Assembly (NCBI GenBank): GCA_948474755.1
Contig: CAOLHI010001302.1
Location: 590,599 to 654,598 of the forward strand
DNA length: 64,000 bases
Reading direction: 5' to 3'
Source of the DNA: Ctenosaura bakeri
Lineage: Eukaryota > Chordata > Lepidosauria > Squamata > Iguanidae
Shown here: positions 1 through 12,867 of the stretch, piece by piece
How the letters are laid out: each line of letters opens with the position of its first letter
Position numbering within the stretch: the first letter of the stretch is position 1
The notes under the pieces: model-generated
What the model saw: only the letters and a program-made list of their open reading frames with translations
What the model was told of the DNA's origin: nothing
Databases searched by the model: none
Position numbers and translations under genes: made by a program

Positions 1-1384
1 GGAGCAGCCAGGTAGTGAATGAGGTAGTGATTAATGAACTATGGGCTGTTTGTCCAACATTTAGAAGGACCATGCCTCCATACCACCTATATAACTATTA
101 ACACAACTAAAAGTTACAGTTATAGCACAAAAAGGAATTACATTATCCCTCAATAAATAAGATTTGTACTGTATTGCTAGTTGTTCCTGGGAATGTGAAT
201 TAAATACTTCTTTGGATAAAATTTCAAGCTCTGTCAGTCACTAATTCTGGTTTACTATAATCCAGTTACACTGGCATTAGATGGGAAAGTGTATGTTTCT
301 GTAAAACAAAGGGTAGATAGTCCATAACCATTGCTGCCAATGCCACCTTTGACATTCCCCAAATCCTGCCTTTACCACCATTGTTCTACATGATAGACAT
401 AGATGGCTCTCACTACTATCCTCTTCCCAGAGTCATCAGGCTTTCAACAAACTGTTCAGCAGTTGCTTAGCCAGCTGTCAGAAGCTTCATCCTGCTGGAA
501 ACTGACTTTTTTCTTGTGATTTTGCTTCTGTCTATGTAGTATCTCCACAGAGCCAGCTGGAGACTAAGTGGAAGGTATTTTATGTACGTTGTACAATGAG
601 GCATTTTATCTCAGAAAAGAGGATGGAACTGTTAGCTTTTAATCTCAAAAAAAAATTGTATCAAATAACATTAATTATTTCATTGATATTATTACTTAGC
701 TTTCTGTTATGTTTTATCTTAGCATTGTGTGATTCCTCCAAAATCATCAGCTTAAGTGTCTTTTAAGGGTGGTTATGCCTTCTCTTCATGATATCTATCA
801 AAGGCAGTATGCTTGTGTGATCATGACAGGGAGGACAGCATAGTTTTTCAATCAGTGTGTTGTTTATCAATCTATGTCACCTGTCAATATAAAAATGCTG
901 GATTTGGAATTATATCTGGATCATAGACAGTCCTGGATCTGTAGACTGAGTGAATCTTGGAGCAGGGAGTAGAATATTCTAGAGTGCCTTCCTCATACAA
1001 CAGTTCCTTTAGGCATTTGATAGGGCACTGTGGGAAATTCAATAGATGTTATGATATTTTAATTAGTACATGAATTTGGGCTGGGGGCGTAGAATGCTTG
1101 CTCCATTATTATAATATCAAAGGATGCAATCTACAAAGAAACTCTCCTGCAGAGACATCATTAATGTTTGTTCCTTTTAAAATATGTTCATGATTTATTA
1201 ACTTTGATTTGGCTAGTTGTTGCCATGTTGATACAAGAGAATAAAAGTTGTTCATGGCCATGTGAACAAACACTAGTCTCATAAGTTGTCATTCCATAGC
1301 AAATATTAAATAGATGAGGAGTGAACAACACAGAAAGTACATTGGCACGGACACCCACAGTTAACAGTAGTCAGTCTTAGCTTG
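1..1384. other. No gene or recognised repeat
   Basis: AT-rich sequence with no recognisable coding similarity, RNA gene or classified repeat. It contains short A/T runs only. It probably includes old, unclassifiable repeat debris. Confidence 0.5.
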
Positions 1385-1510
1385 GAAAAGAGAAGACTTA
1401 GAGGTGTCATGATAATTGTCTTTAAATATCTGAAGGGATGTCATGTAGAAGATAGAAGAAACTTGTTTTCTACTGTTCCAAAGACTGGAACATGAAACAA
1501 TGGATTTGAA

Positions 1511-1562
<52 letters not shown>

Positions 1563-1772
1563 CCACCTAAACATCAAGAATAACTTTTTTTTTTAATTGT
1601 AAGAGCTGTTCAACAGTAGAATAGGCCTATTCAGAGGTGGTGCTCTCTCCTTATTTGGAGATCTTCAAGTAGACATTGATAGGCTTCTTTCAGAAGTACT
1701 TTATCTGTGTATTCTAAATGACAAAGGTTCAACTAGACAATCCTCACAGCGCTTTCCAATTCCATGATTCTA
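1385..1772 (+). mobile_element. CR1 LINE 3' end (old, truncated)
   Basis: The stretch has the layout of the CR1 non-LTR retrotransposon 3' region seen across reptiles and birds. A segment about Ile-Tyr-rich 'folded' text reading as ...TTTAAATATCTGAAGGG... is followed by TTCCACCTAAACAT, then TTGGAGATCTTCAA, and finally CCAATTCCATGATTCTA, the usual CR1 terminus. A (GA)n microsatellite has expanded inside it. Only the non-coding tail and last codons survive, and no reading frame is intact. The family call rests on remembered consensus motifs. Confidence 0.75.
1514..1560 (+). repeat. (GA)n microsatellite
   Basis: About 23 uninterrupted GA dinucleotides, lying inside the CR1 3' end. It is likely length-polymorphic. 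Confidence 0.95.
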
Positions 1773-1902
1773 ACATGGACAGAAAAGGCGGAAGATATGC
1801 ATATAGTCCTTAAAATAAGCACCTTCTGTTCTATGTTGTGTGACTTCTTGGCCTTTTCATGTGACACAAATATGGAGCTAGTATTTGACTCCAGAAGGCA
1901 GA

Positions 1903-2117
1903 GCAAGTGTGGTATAGTGATTTGAGCCCTGGACTATGACCCTGGGGCCCAGGTTTTGAATCTCTAGTTAGCCAAGTCACCCACTAGGTGACTTGGACAA
2001 ATTTCACTCTCTCTGCCTGAGAGGAAGGCAAAGGCAAACTCCCTCTGAATAAATCTTTCCACAAATACCTGATGATAGGGTTGCCATAAGTTGGCAATGA
2101 CTGAAGGCAATGACAAG
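1903..2117 (+). mobile_element. tRNA-derived SINE (ACAACAA-tail family), decayed
   Basis: The head has an A-box-like GTGTGGTATAGTGATTTGAG and a B-box-like GGTTTTGAATCTC. The body carries CTCTGCCTGAGAGGAAGGCAAAGGCAAACTCC in pieces, then GGGTTGCCATAAGTTGGCAATGACTGAAGGC. This order (tRNA head, GAGGAAGGCAAAGGCAAAC, GCCATAAGTC.GAAATGACTTGAAGGC) is that of an abundant lizard SINE. The copy is diverged and its tail is lost. Confidence 0.75.
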
Positions 2118-4425
2118 GAAGTTACACATTAAGCACCTAAAAATAAGAATCGCTTTTATAGTTACGATTTTTAAAAAGTAAATTTTACTAAATTATGCTT
2201 TTCTGAACAAATGTTGCAAAGAAAACCTCATCACCAGAAGTCAGAAATGAGTTGAAGGTACAGCACAACATTCCATTTCAAAAGCCATGGCAACATCCTA
2301 TGAAGTCCTGGAATATGGACTTTAAAGAGGAGCACTTAGAATTCTGAGCCAGAGGTAAAATACTAGAAACTCTATTACATGTTATGTTTGATAAAGTGAG
2401 GAGGGGAAAAAAATTTTTCTTACACACATACTGTTATGTGTATCTCTCCCAGGATCTGCTGTTTATGAAATATCTGGATGAAATTCTTTGGGTGTGTAAT
2501 GACTTTAATATGGTCTGTGCTTTCCACACAAAATAGAAATATGCTTAATGTGGCAAGGCAACTGACACTTCCCAGCAAGTGCATATTTTGCTGAATGAAA
2601 TATACTTTCTCCTCCTTTGCCCTCTACTTTGAATTGGCTCCAGTTTTAACTACTCTACAGGGCTGAGAGCTAATGGCTTGTATTTGTGTGTTTGCAGTTT
2701 CTTAAACAGTTGTTTAAAACACCCCAATAGCATTAACCAATTCCAGATCCTATGTCATTTTTTTCTATTCCTGGCAGGATCTTCTTTAAAATGTAACCCC
2801 TCAGTGTTGCTCAGTGATGTTTCATGTCCTTTTCATTGTGGTTTGTCATGTGAAGACCTTAATTATAAGTCCTCTGAACTTCTCAAAGATTACCAATGCT
2901 GAAGAAGGAGTAGAAAGACAATTGCTTAAGTGTTTTCTAGTTGGTAGCACAACTATTTCTTTTCCTACATTTTCCCTCCGCTTTGAAGTCTAAAAATATG
3001 GAGGTGCCAATAGATTCCACCCCATTTTAAGCCCCTGCATCTGTATTTGAGGTCAATACGGGAAAATGGAACCTTTGAAGGAGTAAAATTTAAGCTTCAC
3101 CTACTCATGGGTGGGGATCCTGATCATACTCCCACATTGATACTTTAAACCCCAATTAAAAGGGGAAAAAAAAGGAGATAGAAGTGCAGCTACAAGCTAT
3201 GGGTTTAAATCTTATTGTCAGTAGATCCACTGCAACAGAGGAACTCACACAAGTGTTGATTTACCAAAATCCCATTTATCCGTTGGATGTACTCTAATTT
3301 GGGACTAACAATTGGAATGCCAAAAAGGGCTCCATCAGACAGTTTTCGACAGGGCCTCTGGGTTAAGCCACATTATGTTACTTCTTACAATTACATTTTT
3401 TTTAAAAAACTCAGTGGGTTACTTGTTACATTCTGTGTTAATTTTTACTGCCTTTTAAAAGAAAAAAATATGTAAAACATTAGAAAATAGACTTAAAAAT
3501 AGGCAAAGTGCCCTCAAAATGCTCTCAAAGACATGGTTGTCCCTTAAAAATGCAAAAAGTTATATTAATATTGTTACCCATGAAAAGTAATTATGTTATC
3601 AGCAACCTTCAAATATAACACTGCTTCCACAATCGTACTCACAAAGTAATATGTCACTGGAAGCACTGTTACTTGTAATCTAATACTTCTGAACTCTACT
3701 CTGAATTTGAAATATCTGGAAACCAAATTGCCTATCCCTGATGTACTATGTTGACCAGTAAGCTAGAAGGCAAAGCTTTGTTAGTTTGTGTCAGGTCTTG
3801 CTAATCCAGAGCCTGTGTACAGATGCTAATCTCAGAGACCAGTTCCAAACAATCAATGTCAACCTTAATTTTAGCCCTGCACTGCCTTTCCATGTATTTC
3901 AAATACAATTTATATCAAGCTGACAAACACCAGATAGACAGCCAGATAAATAGAGATCAGAAATAATTATCTTGCAATATATCAGTAGATAGAATTCTAC
4001 TTTCATAGTATGAAAATAAATGAATATGAAAATATTACATAGAGATCATCCTTTTGGATTTTCTTCAGAACATTTTCATAATGTTTATGACTAAATCATG
4101 AAAGCATTTCAAAACAGATCAGAATCATAAAACAAAATGAAACAAAAATGTCTTTCAATATGTCAAAACATACCTGATTAATACAGATTATAATAACACC
4201 AACACACAGTAAAAATCTGAAAGATTAGGGGAAAATCATAATTTACTATGTAAAGAGTATGTCAGAGATAAATCCATTCATACTCCTCAGCCAATTAATA
4301 GCTTTAGATATGCGTTGACCTTTAGCTGTTGCCAGTTCAATTCAGTCAATCCAAGTTATCATTTCAATTCAGAATTATGCAACAAATGATGCTGAAGGAG
4401 TTATTAAAATGAAGTAAAAGTATTC
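2118..4425. other. No gene or recognised repeat
   Basis: AT-rich unique-looking sequence. I see short open frames of 60-75 codons, none resembling a known protein, and no RNA gene. Confidence 0.5.
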
Positions 4426-4646
4426 TAGAGAGCCAGCATGCTTTGAGCATTGGATTTAGGATTCTAGGAGAGCAGGGTTCAAAATCCCACTTGGAAATGA
4501 AACCTCTTAGATGACCTTGTACATGTAGCACTCTCTTATCTTCAGAAAAAGGCAATCTTTTCTGAATAACTCTTGCCAAGAGAACCACATGCTAGGTTTG
4601 CCTTAGGGCTGCCATAGGTTGAAAATGACTTGCAGCAAAAAATAAT
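4426..4646 (+). mobile_element. tRNA-derived SINE (ACAACAA-tail family), decayed
   Basis: Same family and orientation as the copy at 1.9 kb. It has a B-box-like GGGTTCAAAATCCCACT, then a damaged GGCAATCTTTTCTGAATAA body, then GGTTTGCCTTAGGGCTGCCA and GAAAATGACTTGCAGCA. It is strongly diverged, so an old insertion. Confidence 0.7.
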
Positions 4647-5563
4647 AGCAGGATTCTGCTTTACCTCTTGCAGTTGTCCTGAATGGATGCTTTCAGTTTC
4701 AGTTAACTTCTATCAATGGGTATCTGCCCCCATATTTCACACTGGACACACCTTAGACTAGGTATTTTTTAAAAAAAATTGCTGCACACAAAATGGTGTG
4801 GGAAAAAATAATATTTGTCATGAACAGATTGCTACCTGGCAGAACTTTATTGGCACTTTTAACATCTGCACAGTTGTAGAACTAAATAGAATTCTGGAGA
4901 TTTTTTTTTTCCTGCTAACATGGTTGTTTTTCTGCTGATGCAGTTCACTTTTAGGGGTGGGAATGATATTCATAACTTTATTCGGATCCCAGAAGTAAAA
5001 GAGCTTTGCCAATTATTAGGAAACCTGAACAGGAGAATTCTGGCCAGATGAGAATTTTTACAGTTCAAGGCTTGTTGTGTGTCAAAAATTAACATGAACA
5101 TTTTATAGAGAAAACAGTATTAAACCTCTCCTGTGATTCTGCAAACAAAATGATGCTTTCTATTTTTTCAAAAGCCACATAAAGGTGGACTTTTTGTCAG
5201 AATAAAACCTGAACTGTGAATCATCCTTAAAAACTGCAGTTATCAAGAACTTTCTCTCAGCAGTGAAAATCATTTGTGTTTTCTTCATCGCAAGAATGAA
5301 ATTTACTAAGATTAATATCAGTGTTCAGTTGTGACCTTGAGCCAGTTGTAGAATAGAGAAGTAACTAGGCTGTCAATATGGTTGTATAAGTATTCTCTTG
5401 CTACCCATATAATACAGAGTTCAGGATGTTTCTCTGTGTTTTTGGAAGTTCTGCTAGTAAAGTTCTTACAAAAACATGGAGATTGACAACTGGAATGAGA
5501 GTTGTGAATGACTCATGGTGGATCCAAGCCAACCTAGGTGAGAGCCAGTTGTTGGGAGGATAC
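4647..5563. other. No gene or recognised repeat
   Basis: Nothing recognisable apart from A/T runs. The following tetranucleotide repeat may be the tail of an eroded LINE or SINE on the minus strand. Confidence 0.45.
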
Positions 5564-5565
5564 AT

Positions 5566-5612
<47 letters not shown>

Positions 5613-5614
5613 TT
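5564..5614 (+). repeat. (TTTA)n microsatellite
   Basis: About 12 perfect ATTT/TTTA units. Such tracts in this window often mark the 3' tail of a minus-strand LINE or SINE (compare 39438 and 41471), but no such body follows here. Confidence 0.95.
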
Positions 5615-5728
5615 TTCTATACCCATGAAGAATCAATCAACCAGCTTTTCTTGTATTTGATATTTTACATCAGAGTCCAGTGAACGAGACGGGCAGCAAC
5701 TTATTAGCCTTCTATATTCTATCTACAA

Positions 5729-5907
5729 GGCCATTTCCGCACTATACTGTTATAGTGCTGTTATTCTACTTTCAACATTCTATGGAATCCTGGGAATTGC
5801 AGTTTAGGGAGGGACATCTTTGGCCTCAGTAAACTACAAACTCCAGAATTCCACAGGATGTTGAAAGTGGAATAATAACACTGTAACAGTGTAATGAAGA
5901 AATGGTT
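5729..5907. mobile_element. Short palindromic MITE, GGCC-ended family
   Basis: It starts GGCCATTTCCGCACTATACT and ends with the degraded inverse, AATGGTT. The two halves are inverted copies of each other: TCTACTTTCAACATTCTATGG on the left against CCACAGGATGTTGAAAGTGG on the right. CAA flanks both sides (5726-5728 and 5908-5910), giving a 3-bp target duplication. It is non-autonomous and non-coding. Other copies lie at 19.6, 21.8, 26.8/27.9 and 62.2 kb. Confidence 0.8.
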
Positions 5908-6504
5908 CAAGTCGCTGGACGAAGAAAATATCATTGTAACTGCATTGTAACCTTTTTCAGCTTCTTGTCATGTGGTTATGGATTCACACAGCTTTTGTAT
6001 CCTGATAGTGTGACCAGGATTCTTGGGTCAGTGAGATCACCCACATATGTGCTTGATCCTTTCCCATCCTGACTTATTAAAACAGCCAATGGAAGGACTT
6101 CTTGTGTTAGTTCATCCTCTGCTCCAAAAACCAGGTATGGATTTTATTTTTTTAAAAAACGACTCTTGGGCCTTCTCTAGTTGAGCTGCTACTATGGACT
6201 CAAGAATCTTCTTCTAGGGGATAATTGACCTTGGCCTAACTCTAAGTCAATGCTTTTCCATTTGAAGGGCACTGCTAAAACACATAATGGCAACTCAACT
6301 GAAATTTTTTTTGGGGCGGAGGGGAGATAAAAGTAATGATATTAATTGATTTCAGAATGACTTCACATTGAAGGTTGGGATGAAAACAGCATCAGTCTTC
6401 TCAGTCAATGATCTACACTGAGAAATGGATAGGTGGTTATCCATCTTGCTCTCTGTGTGATACGACTAACCAAGTATATTTCAATATGAATGGCCATGAT
6501 ATTC

Positions 6505-7500
6505 TGGATGTTGTTGTGTTTTTTTTTCCTTTATTTTTCTTATTAAGTAAAAAAAGAGAAAAAAACAACACAAACTAAACATAGAAAAGAACAACAACAA
6601 AAATGCAGCCATACAAACATCAACAAACATCCTAACCTACACATATCTAAAACAATGCAAACAAAACACAACTAATTGGTTCCTGCCATTGTTGCAAACC
6701 ATTCATATTGTTTAAGCATTTACACATAATTATTGAATCTTTTCTTTAGCTCATTTTATTAATTTTTGCTAATCACTTATCAATTTAGTTATTTACTCAC
6801 TTAATTTATCAAATTCGTCATTAACTTATTCTAGATTACTTTATACTAATGATCAATCATCAAGAGATAAGAGTCATCTATATTAAAATAACATTTTAAA
6901 ACAACAGAGTTCATCTTCTAAATCTACTTTTACACTTCTCTTACAGTAACATAAATTTTAAGTTAAAAACCTATTGCTATCACATTACCTTCATTCATTT
7001 TTTTTTAAAAAAAGATCAACCACTTCCATTCAGACAAGAATTTATTTTGTGTTCTGACTTTTATCCTATGTGTAAGATTGTACATTTCCACCGTTCCCAT
7101 CAGTCCAACAATTGGTAACTCTGTTCCCCCCACCCAATATTTTACATGCACAAATCTTGCTGCTAACAATATTATGTTATACCAATTGGTATTCTGGATG
7201 TTTTGCTGGATGAGTGGTTGGAGGAGGGACCGTCTTGTAATATCTTCGCTTCTTTCTGGTTGGCAGTTCCCATATAAACTAGTGCTGGCAGATTCATGCC
7301 TCACACTTTGGCCTTTGCATCCTATAAAATATAATTCTATTTCTTCTGGGTTCAAATATCTGTATGTGCCACAGAGAGAGATCACCTAGAGATGTGAAGT
7401 CTACAAAATGTAGACAACACATAGGACTACATTTCTTTGCCCTCTCCATCTGGAGAGGCTGTGGAAATTCTGAACCAAGGTTTTGAGTCAATGATGGATT
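6505..7500 (-). mobile_element. L1 LINE 3' fragment (ORF2 C-terminus and tail)
   Basis: Read on the minus strand, 7385-7005 encodes a frame whose middle (NTNWYNIILLAARFVHVKYW) matches the region near the C-terminus of lizard L1 ORF2. It is followed by an AT-rich 3' region. The poly-T/TTTATTTTTCTTATTAAG block at about 6517-6545 would be the A-rich tail of a minus-strand insertion. The frame is interrupted, so the copy is dead. The 5' edge near 7500 is uncertain, because 7385-7500 may belong to a different repeat. Confidence 0.65.
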
Positions 7501-8338
7501 AGATGAAAGAAAACAAGCTGAAAGTATTAACTTTTTTCTGACATTGGTGGAATGGTTCTATTTATAATATATAATTTTTCTTTCATTGACAAATCATCCT
7601 TTTACCTTAACACCTATTTATTTCCTGATACAGAAGGACTGGGGCATAAATTAGTGCTTAAAACAAGTGGAAACAGATTCTATTATAGTGTGTTATAGAA
7701 ATATTGCTTCCCTAAGAATAAAAATGGGGCTATTTTCTCAGCAGAAGCATGCGAAGGACACTTATACATATTGATCAGTTGTATAGTTGATGAGAGACAA
7801 AAAAGAACTGCATTGTGCTTTACCGAATGGCATTAAAATAGGTGGAAAGGTATACAGATATTTACGTACTGAAGTTTAAGTTACTCACTTCTCGTTCATG
7901 TCTCTTTTTGAGATGGAAAAAGAAAATTATACAGTTTAAATTTACATTTTGCAACAACTCCTGTGAAGTTCGTACATAAACTCAGCAGGAAATTTAAAAA
8001 TTGCCACACCTCCTGGGGAAAAATCTACAATGCTACAGTTAATTAAGATTAACTATTACCTAGTCTTTTTTTTTCTATTCTTCCCCTCCCTAATTGTCTT
8101 TTTCTCACTTTTGTGTTTGTATGGGTGTGCACAAATGTAAAAAATAAATAATATGCCAATCAAATATCTACATTTTTTTCTGGATAGCATTTCAACACAT
8201 TTTGGCACCAAACACATTGTCCAGACATAGCAATTAATAGCAGCAATTTTTTTTAGTAAAAAAGAATTTCTCTTGCTGTTTGCCCTTAAATCAAAATGTG
8301 GTGTGCATATGCTTTTTCTAATTAAACATATGCATCAA
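7501..8338. other. No gene or recognised repeat
   Basis: AT-rich, with several poly-T runs and no recognisable element. Confidence 0.45.
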
Positions 8339-8549
8339 TGTTGTTGTGTTCAATCATTTTCAACTTATGGCCACCCTAAGGCAAAGCTATCATGGGGTTT
8401 TCTGGGACTGAAAATGTGTGATGTACCCAAGGTCACCCAGTGTGCTTTCATGGCTGATCAGGGAATCAAACACTTTTTCCAGGCTCATATACTCTGGAAA
8501 CACTGTTTCCAGGCTCACACTCAGAGCACTACACCACAATGGCTCTCTA
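8339..8549 (-). mobile_element. tRNA-derived SINE (ACAACAA-tail family)
   Basis: Inverse orientation. It opens with TTGTTGTGTTCAATCATTTT (tail), then CAACTTATGGCCACCCTAAG, CATGGGGTTTTCTGG and CCAAGGTCACCCAGTG, and ends in the tRNA-like head (GAGCACTACACCACAATGGC). A short internal duplication (TTTCCAGGCTCA at about 8477 and 8507) is peculiar to this copy. Confidence 0.85.
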
Positions 8550-10910
8550 GGTATCATTACAAGTATTTTAACTGTCTGGTACTTTCACTTTAATTTGTTC
8601 TGGGACTAGAGAGAAGAGAAGCACATCATGACTTCTCTCATTAACTGTATGACTAGAAGGCTGTACTCCTTGCCACCTGCAAATAACTTCAGCACAATAG
8701 GGAGAGCTACCTGTCCTCATGCTTGACCAGGAAAGAAGCAGTTTCTAGAACCTGTCCTCCACTTTTCTGACCAGAAGCACAGTGATAGTAAAAATAATTT
8801 CTGTTGTTGTTGTAGTGCACATTTAGGCCTCTCTTTATTTTTTTACTCATGTTAGTGGTGAACAAAATATAGCATTGAGTCCATATGCAGATCCAGGCCT
8901 GTTCTAATGACCCCAGAACCACCACCCCTGATCACAGCACCAAGACCCCCAATCATCCTTTCCTAGCCAAAAAGAGGGGATTATTTTTCTCTTCTGCCTG
9001 CACAGTTCATCTAGCCCACTAGCAATCTGCATCTCCAACCACTGCTTTTAGAGTAAATAAGAAAGGGATTGTTGGACCTATTTTCATATATAGTTTCCAT
9101 ATATAGTTTGATCTTCAACTTCAACATGACTGGAAAACTGGAAAACAACCTGGATCATTTTTTTAAAAAACTTGATGTGAGGGGCATTTAATGGTAAGGT
9201 AGTTTGAAAACTGGGATGGAAATAAACAAGCAAAGAAATAATAAAACACTTATTCTTTATTTCTCTATTTTATGTCTTACTTTGCCATTTGACTCTTAAG
9301 ATATGATAAGTCTATACCACTTGTAGAAAACAGTCTTCTCCCATCTGAGATGGCAGTTAATTCAAGGAAGCCAGTAGATGTCATTGTCAGTAGCAGTTGT
9401 CTTACCAATGAAATAAATGCCAAATAGACTAAACCTTTTCTTCCCAGCACTATATACTGATGTGCCAATGCTTTCATCAAATATCTGTGTTAGAACTTGA
9501 CCACCCACTGTTCTGAATGGTACCATTACAAAGTCCAGTGCTACCATTAGGCTCAGTGAAGTGACCATACCAGGAAGAAGATACTGAGGAACAACAGTGA
9601 CAATTTCCAGACTCTTCCTCTCTTTTGGAGGACATAGCAAAGCCTTTCCTTGGCCCCTTAAATTGGCCTAAAGGATGTTACAATCCCATTAGCCATATTA
9701 CTGGAACATTCAGTGACCAGGCCAGTCAGCTTTTATATGTGAAATGGGGAGAGAACACACACTTATCATTTGTCACAGGCAGTGAAATGTAATGGGCTAG
9801 CCTTCTCAATTAGTGGTGTTTTCCTCCCCTCCCCACTCTCTTACTTTTGCTTCTTACTTTCACCAGCTGATCAAAGAAGCAAAAGAGCTTCACATGAATC
9901 AATGCTTTTCTCTGAGACTCATATATCAAAGTACACAATGCAACTCAAAACTGAACGCTTAAAACAATCAATTCAGCAAGCAAAGGTCTGTAACATTTGC
10001 AAATGTATGAGATGATTGTTATTTATTTGTTCATTATTTATTTATATATTACTTTGAAAGTGGTTCTCAATGTAAGTAACACAGCTTTTATATCACCAAA
10101 TCTTTTTAAGAGAGACTAAAAGTTCACAGAACACTGTAAGCTTGTAACACTAACATCTCACAGCAGGCAATTTGAAATTGGTTGTTATATCCCTATAAGA
10201 AATATGGTCCAGAATTCTATCAGATACGTTAGAGTGCTGTATCTCATAATGTTTATTTCTGATAACCCCCCATGGACTGTTTTCCTAATACAGACTTCCA
10301 TGCTGATATGACAAACTATCTCTCTAGCAGAAATATAAAATTAGTTAAATTGTGGAAATAAATGTATATGCTCAAGGAAAAAAATGTTATTAGAATGTAC
10401 ACTGTTTAGAGTGTGGGGAGTCCAACAAGAAATAAGAATGAGACAATATGCAGGAGGATCTGGAGAAACTCAGGGGGTCAAAGGTGAAAATTTTTTGCAT
10501 CTCTTCTAATGCAAATTGTATGGTCATTGGATATATGAACTGTATACTGCTTCAACTTTAGTTAGGCTGACATTGCAATCCCAAGACCACATCTGCTAGT
10601 ATCCTTTTGTTTTATTGGAATTAGATACATTTAGTTATAAATAAATTATTAACTCGTCATTTCATACATTTGCTGATTTTTATTGGACAACTGTTTCCCT
10701 CCCAAACTAGAAATTTCTCAAAATTTAAGCGAATAAAAAATTGGATACTGGCTAAAATTGTTCAAGCAAACATGTAACTATAAGGCCAGCCAGCATCAAA
10801 AGAGAAAACCTATTCACCCAATTAGATGGAAAGTATTGATTGAAAAAAAAATGTGAAAGAAGTATGGTGTGTTAACCATGCAACACGTGTGAATGAACAC
10901 ATTAGATTTC
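8550..10910. other. No gene identified; two overlapping minus-strand frames
   Basis: Mostly unclassified sequence. Two overlapping minus-strand open frames (9277-9480 and 9362-9640; 67 and 92 codons) are rather hydrophobic. They look more protein-like than most chance frames, but I cannot match them to a family and they have no visible splice or initiation context. Poly(A)-type runs occur near 9150 and 10380. Confidence 0.4.
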
Positions 10911-11400
10911 GGCCCTTTCCACACGGGGGTATTAAAACGGTGTAGTGCGACCTCTGACGGAGGTCGTCTACACCATAAAATGGATTGTCTACACCATACT
11001 TTAGTGTAATTCCACACCCCAATCCGCGCTAGGGCAATCGGAAGTGGCGGCGCCACGTGCTTTTTAAAAACCACTTTTCATGAGGTTTTTAAAAGGCACG
11101 GGGCACGCAGTCATGTGCGGCCGCGTCGCTGTGCCCGGTGTAGATTTGCAGGTGTGTGCAAGGGCATGCCTGCAGACCTGCCAGGGGGTGGGCTTCCAGC
11201 TGGCGAGCTTCTCCGGTTGGTGGAGAGCCTCCGCCAGCCGGCAGCTGCCATGTTGGACACTGCAGGACGCTGCAGGATGCCAACGAGTGTGGAGCAGCGA
11301 AAACGCGCTGCTCCATGTGGTGACAGACTTACCTGGTTGCAGGTAAGGTCCGTCCTAGCGTGTTTTTGCCCATTTTTTTCCTCCTCGTGTGGAAAGGGCC
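10911..11400 (+). mobile_element. Long GC-rich MITE, GGCCCTTTCCACAC family
   Basis: A 490-bp non-autonomous DNA transposon. The left end GGCCCTTTCCACACG mirrors the right end CGTGTGGAAAGGGCC. TTC precedes and follows it (10908-10910, 11401-11403). A hairpin at 10939-10974 (GGTGTAG...CTACACC) sits just inside the left end. The interior is unusually rich in G+C and CpG against the AT-rich surroundings, which creates spurious open frames of up to 121 codons. It is probably PIF/Harbinger-like by the 3-bp duplication. It encodes no transposase. Confidence 0.85.
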
Positions 11401-12867
11401 TTCATCTCACATTAGTATATTCCTGGCACAGACTAAAATGTATATATCAAATTGTGCTATGGCAGGGCAAATTAGATTAGTGGATGGAGATTGTTTTATG
11501 TAACAGAAGAGATTAAACAACATCTCTCTAACACTAGAGTAATAATTTGTTCTTCTTAGCCATAGAACATGGCACCTTACCTTAACTCTTCTTTTTCACT
11601 AACAAACTCAAGCCCTTTAAAAAATTCTTTAGAAATATTACTATTACAAAATTAATAGTTATAGTTTATTATGCATGCTAAATTATAACAATGCAGATAT
11701 TTTCCTACTTCCATTACTGAATTACAAAAAACATATCTCAATTTTTTTTCCACAGAGGATGAATTATTATTATTGTTGTTATTTGAGAGAGAGAGAGAGA
11801 GATCTATTTATACATTTTGCCCTTTCTGTTATTTTTTTCCCACCATAAATATATATTTTCCCATTGTTGCCACCTCCCATAATTGACTTTTTTGGGGGAG
11901 AGGGGGACTGTCAGTATTTTTACTGTTCTCAGGGCATTTCTGGGATTTCTAGGGCACTCGTTAAAAAATAATAAAACAAATCAAAATATAATAAAATAAA
12001 ATCCATAAAACTATAAAAGAAGGACATTTCTCTCAGTAGGACTAAATATCTGGAAAAAACTCAGGAAAATAAAGTCTTTTTTTTTTTTTTTGCTATAAAA
12101 GGATAAAGCAGGTCACACAAATTTCTCGGTGAACAGTCTTCCAGAACTGGGTTGCCACCACTGAATAGACCCTCTCTCCGTTATGCATATACCTTCCTTA
12201 ACATACTGGTGATATGTCCATGTAGTGGATCCACTCCAGCAGTTATTTTAATGTATGGGTATGTAAGAAAATATCCCATCCTTCAGTACCTATTTTGATA
12301 GCCTGCTCTTCACATTTGACATTCTCGGATGATACCACATTTTAATAACAAATATGTTTGCACCCAAAGACTGAATTGATTTTTTTTTTCTGATTCACAA
12401 AGTCCTGAATATTATTAAGCAATATGGTTTCATGGACTTCTGGTAATCAATAACAACTTGAAAAACTCATAAAACTTTACCCGAATACTAATTTGTTTTA
12501 TGTGAATACTCCAATAACATGTGTTAATTTTCTTCAACCTCCATAAGTCAAGTGACAGTATCATTCTTATGTTGTCAAAGAGAAAAGCAAAGGAAACCAT
12601 TGCTTAAGAAGCATGTATGTCAGGGCAATAAGAAGACAACTGTATCTGCACATAAGTAATCTCACCAATGGGAGAAAATATTGTAATATATCTGTTTTGA
12701 GCTTATTAAGCACACAGATGATCTCAGTTGTGGATTTTCTGAAGGTGATCTAAAAATCCTTTAAAAAGATTCTCAGTGATAAAAGGCTGGCCTAAAATAT
12801 TTTGGTGCAATTCCCAGCTGTCTCCTCCCTTGGTTTCAGTCTCCCCTTTTTTTCTTTTCTTTTTCAG
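11401..12867. other. No gene or recognised repeat
   Basis: AT-rich sequence with a short (GA)n at about 11786-11801 and poly-T runs. A long polypyrimidine tract at its right edge leads into the candidate exon at 12868. Confidence 0.45.

Noticed and set aside
11080..11480. Several G+C-rich frames of 75-121 codons on both strands
   Set aside because: They coincide with the long MITE. Equivalent frames recur at 25.8, 46.2 and 62.9 kb in the other copies, so they reflect base composition, not a gene.
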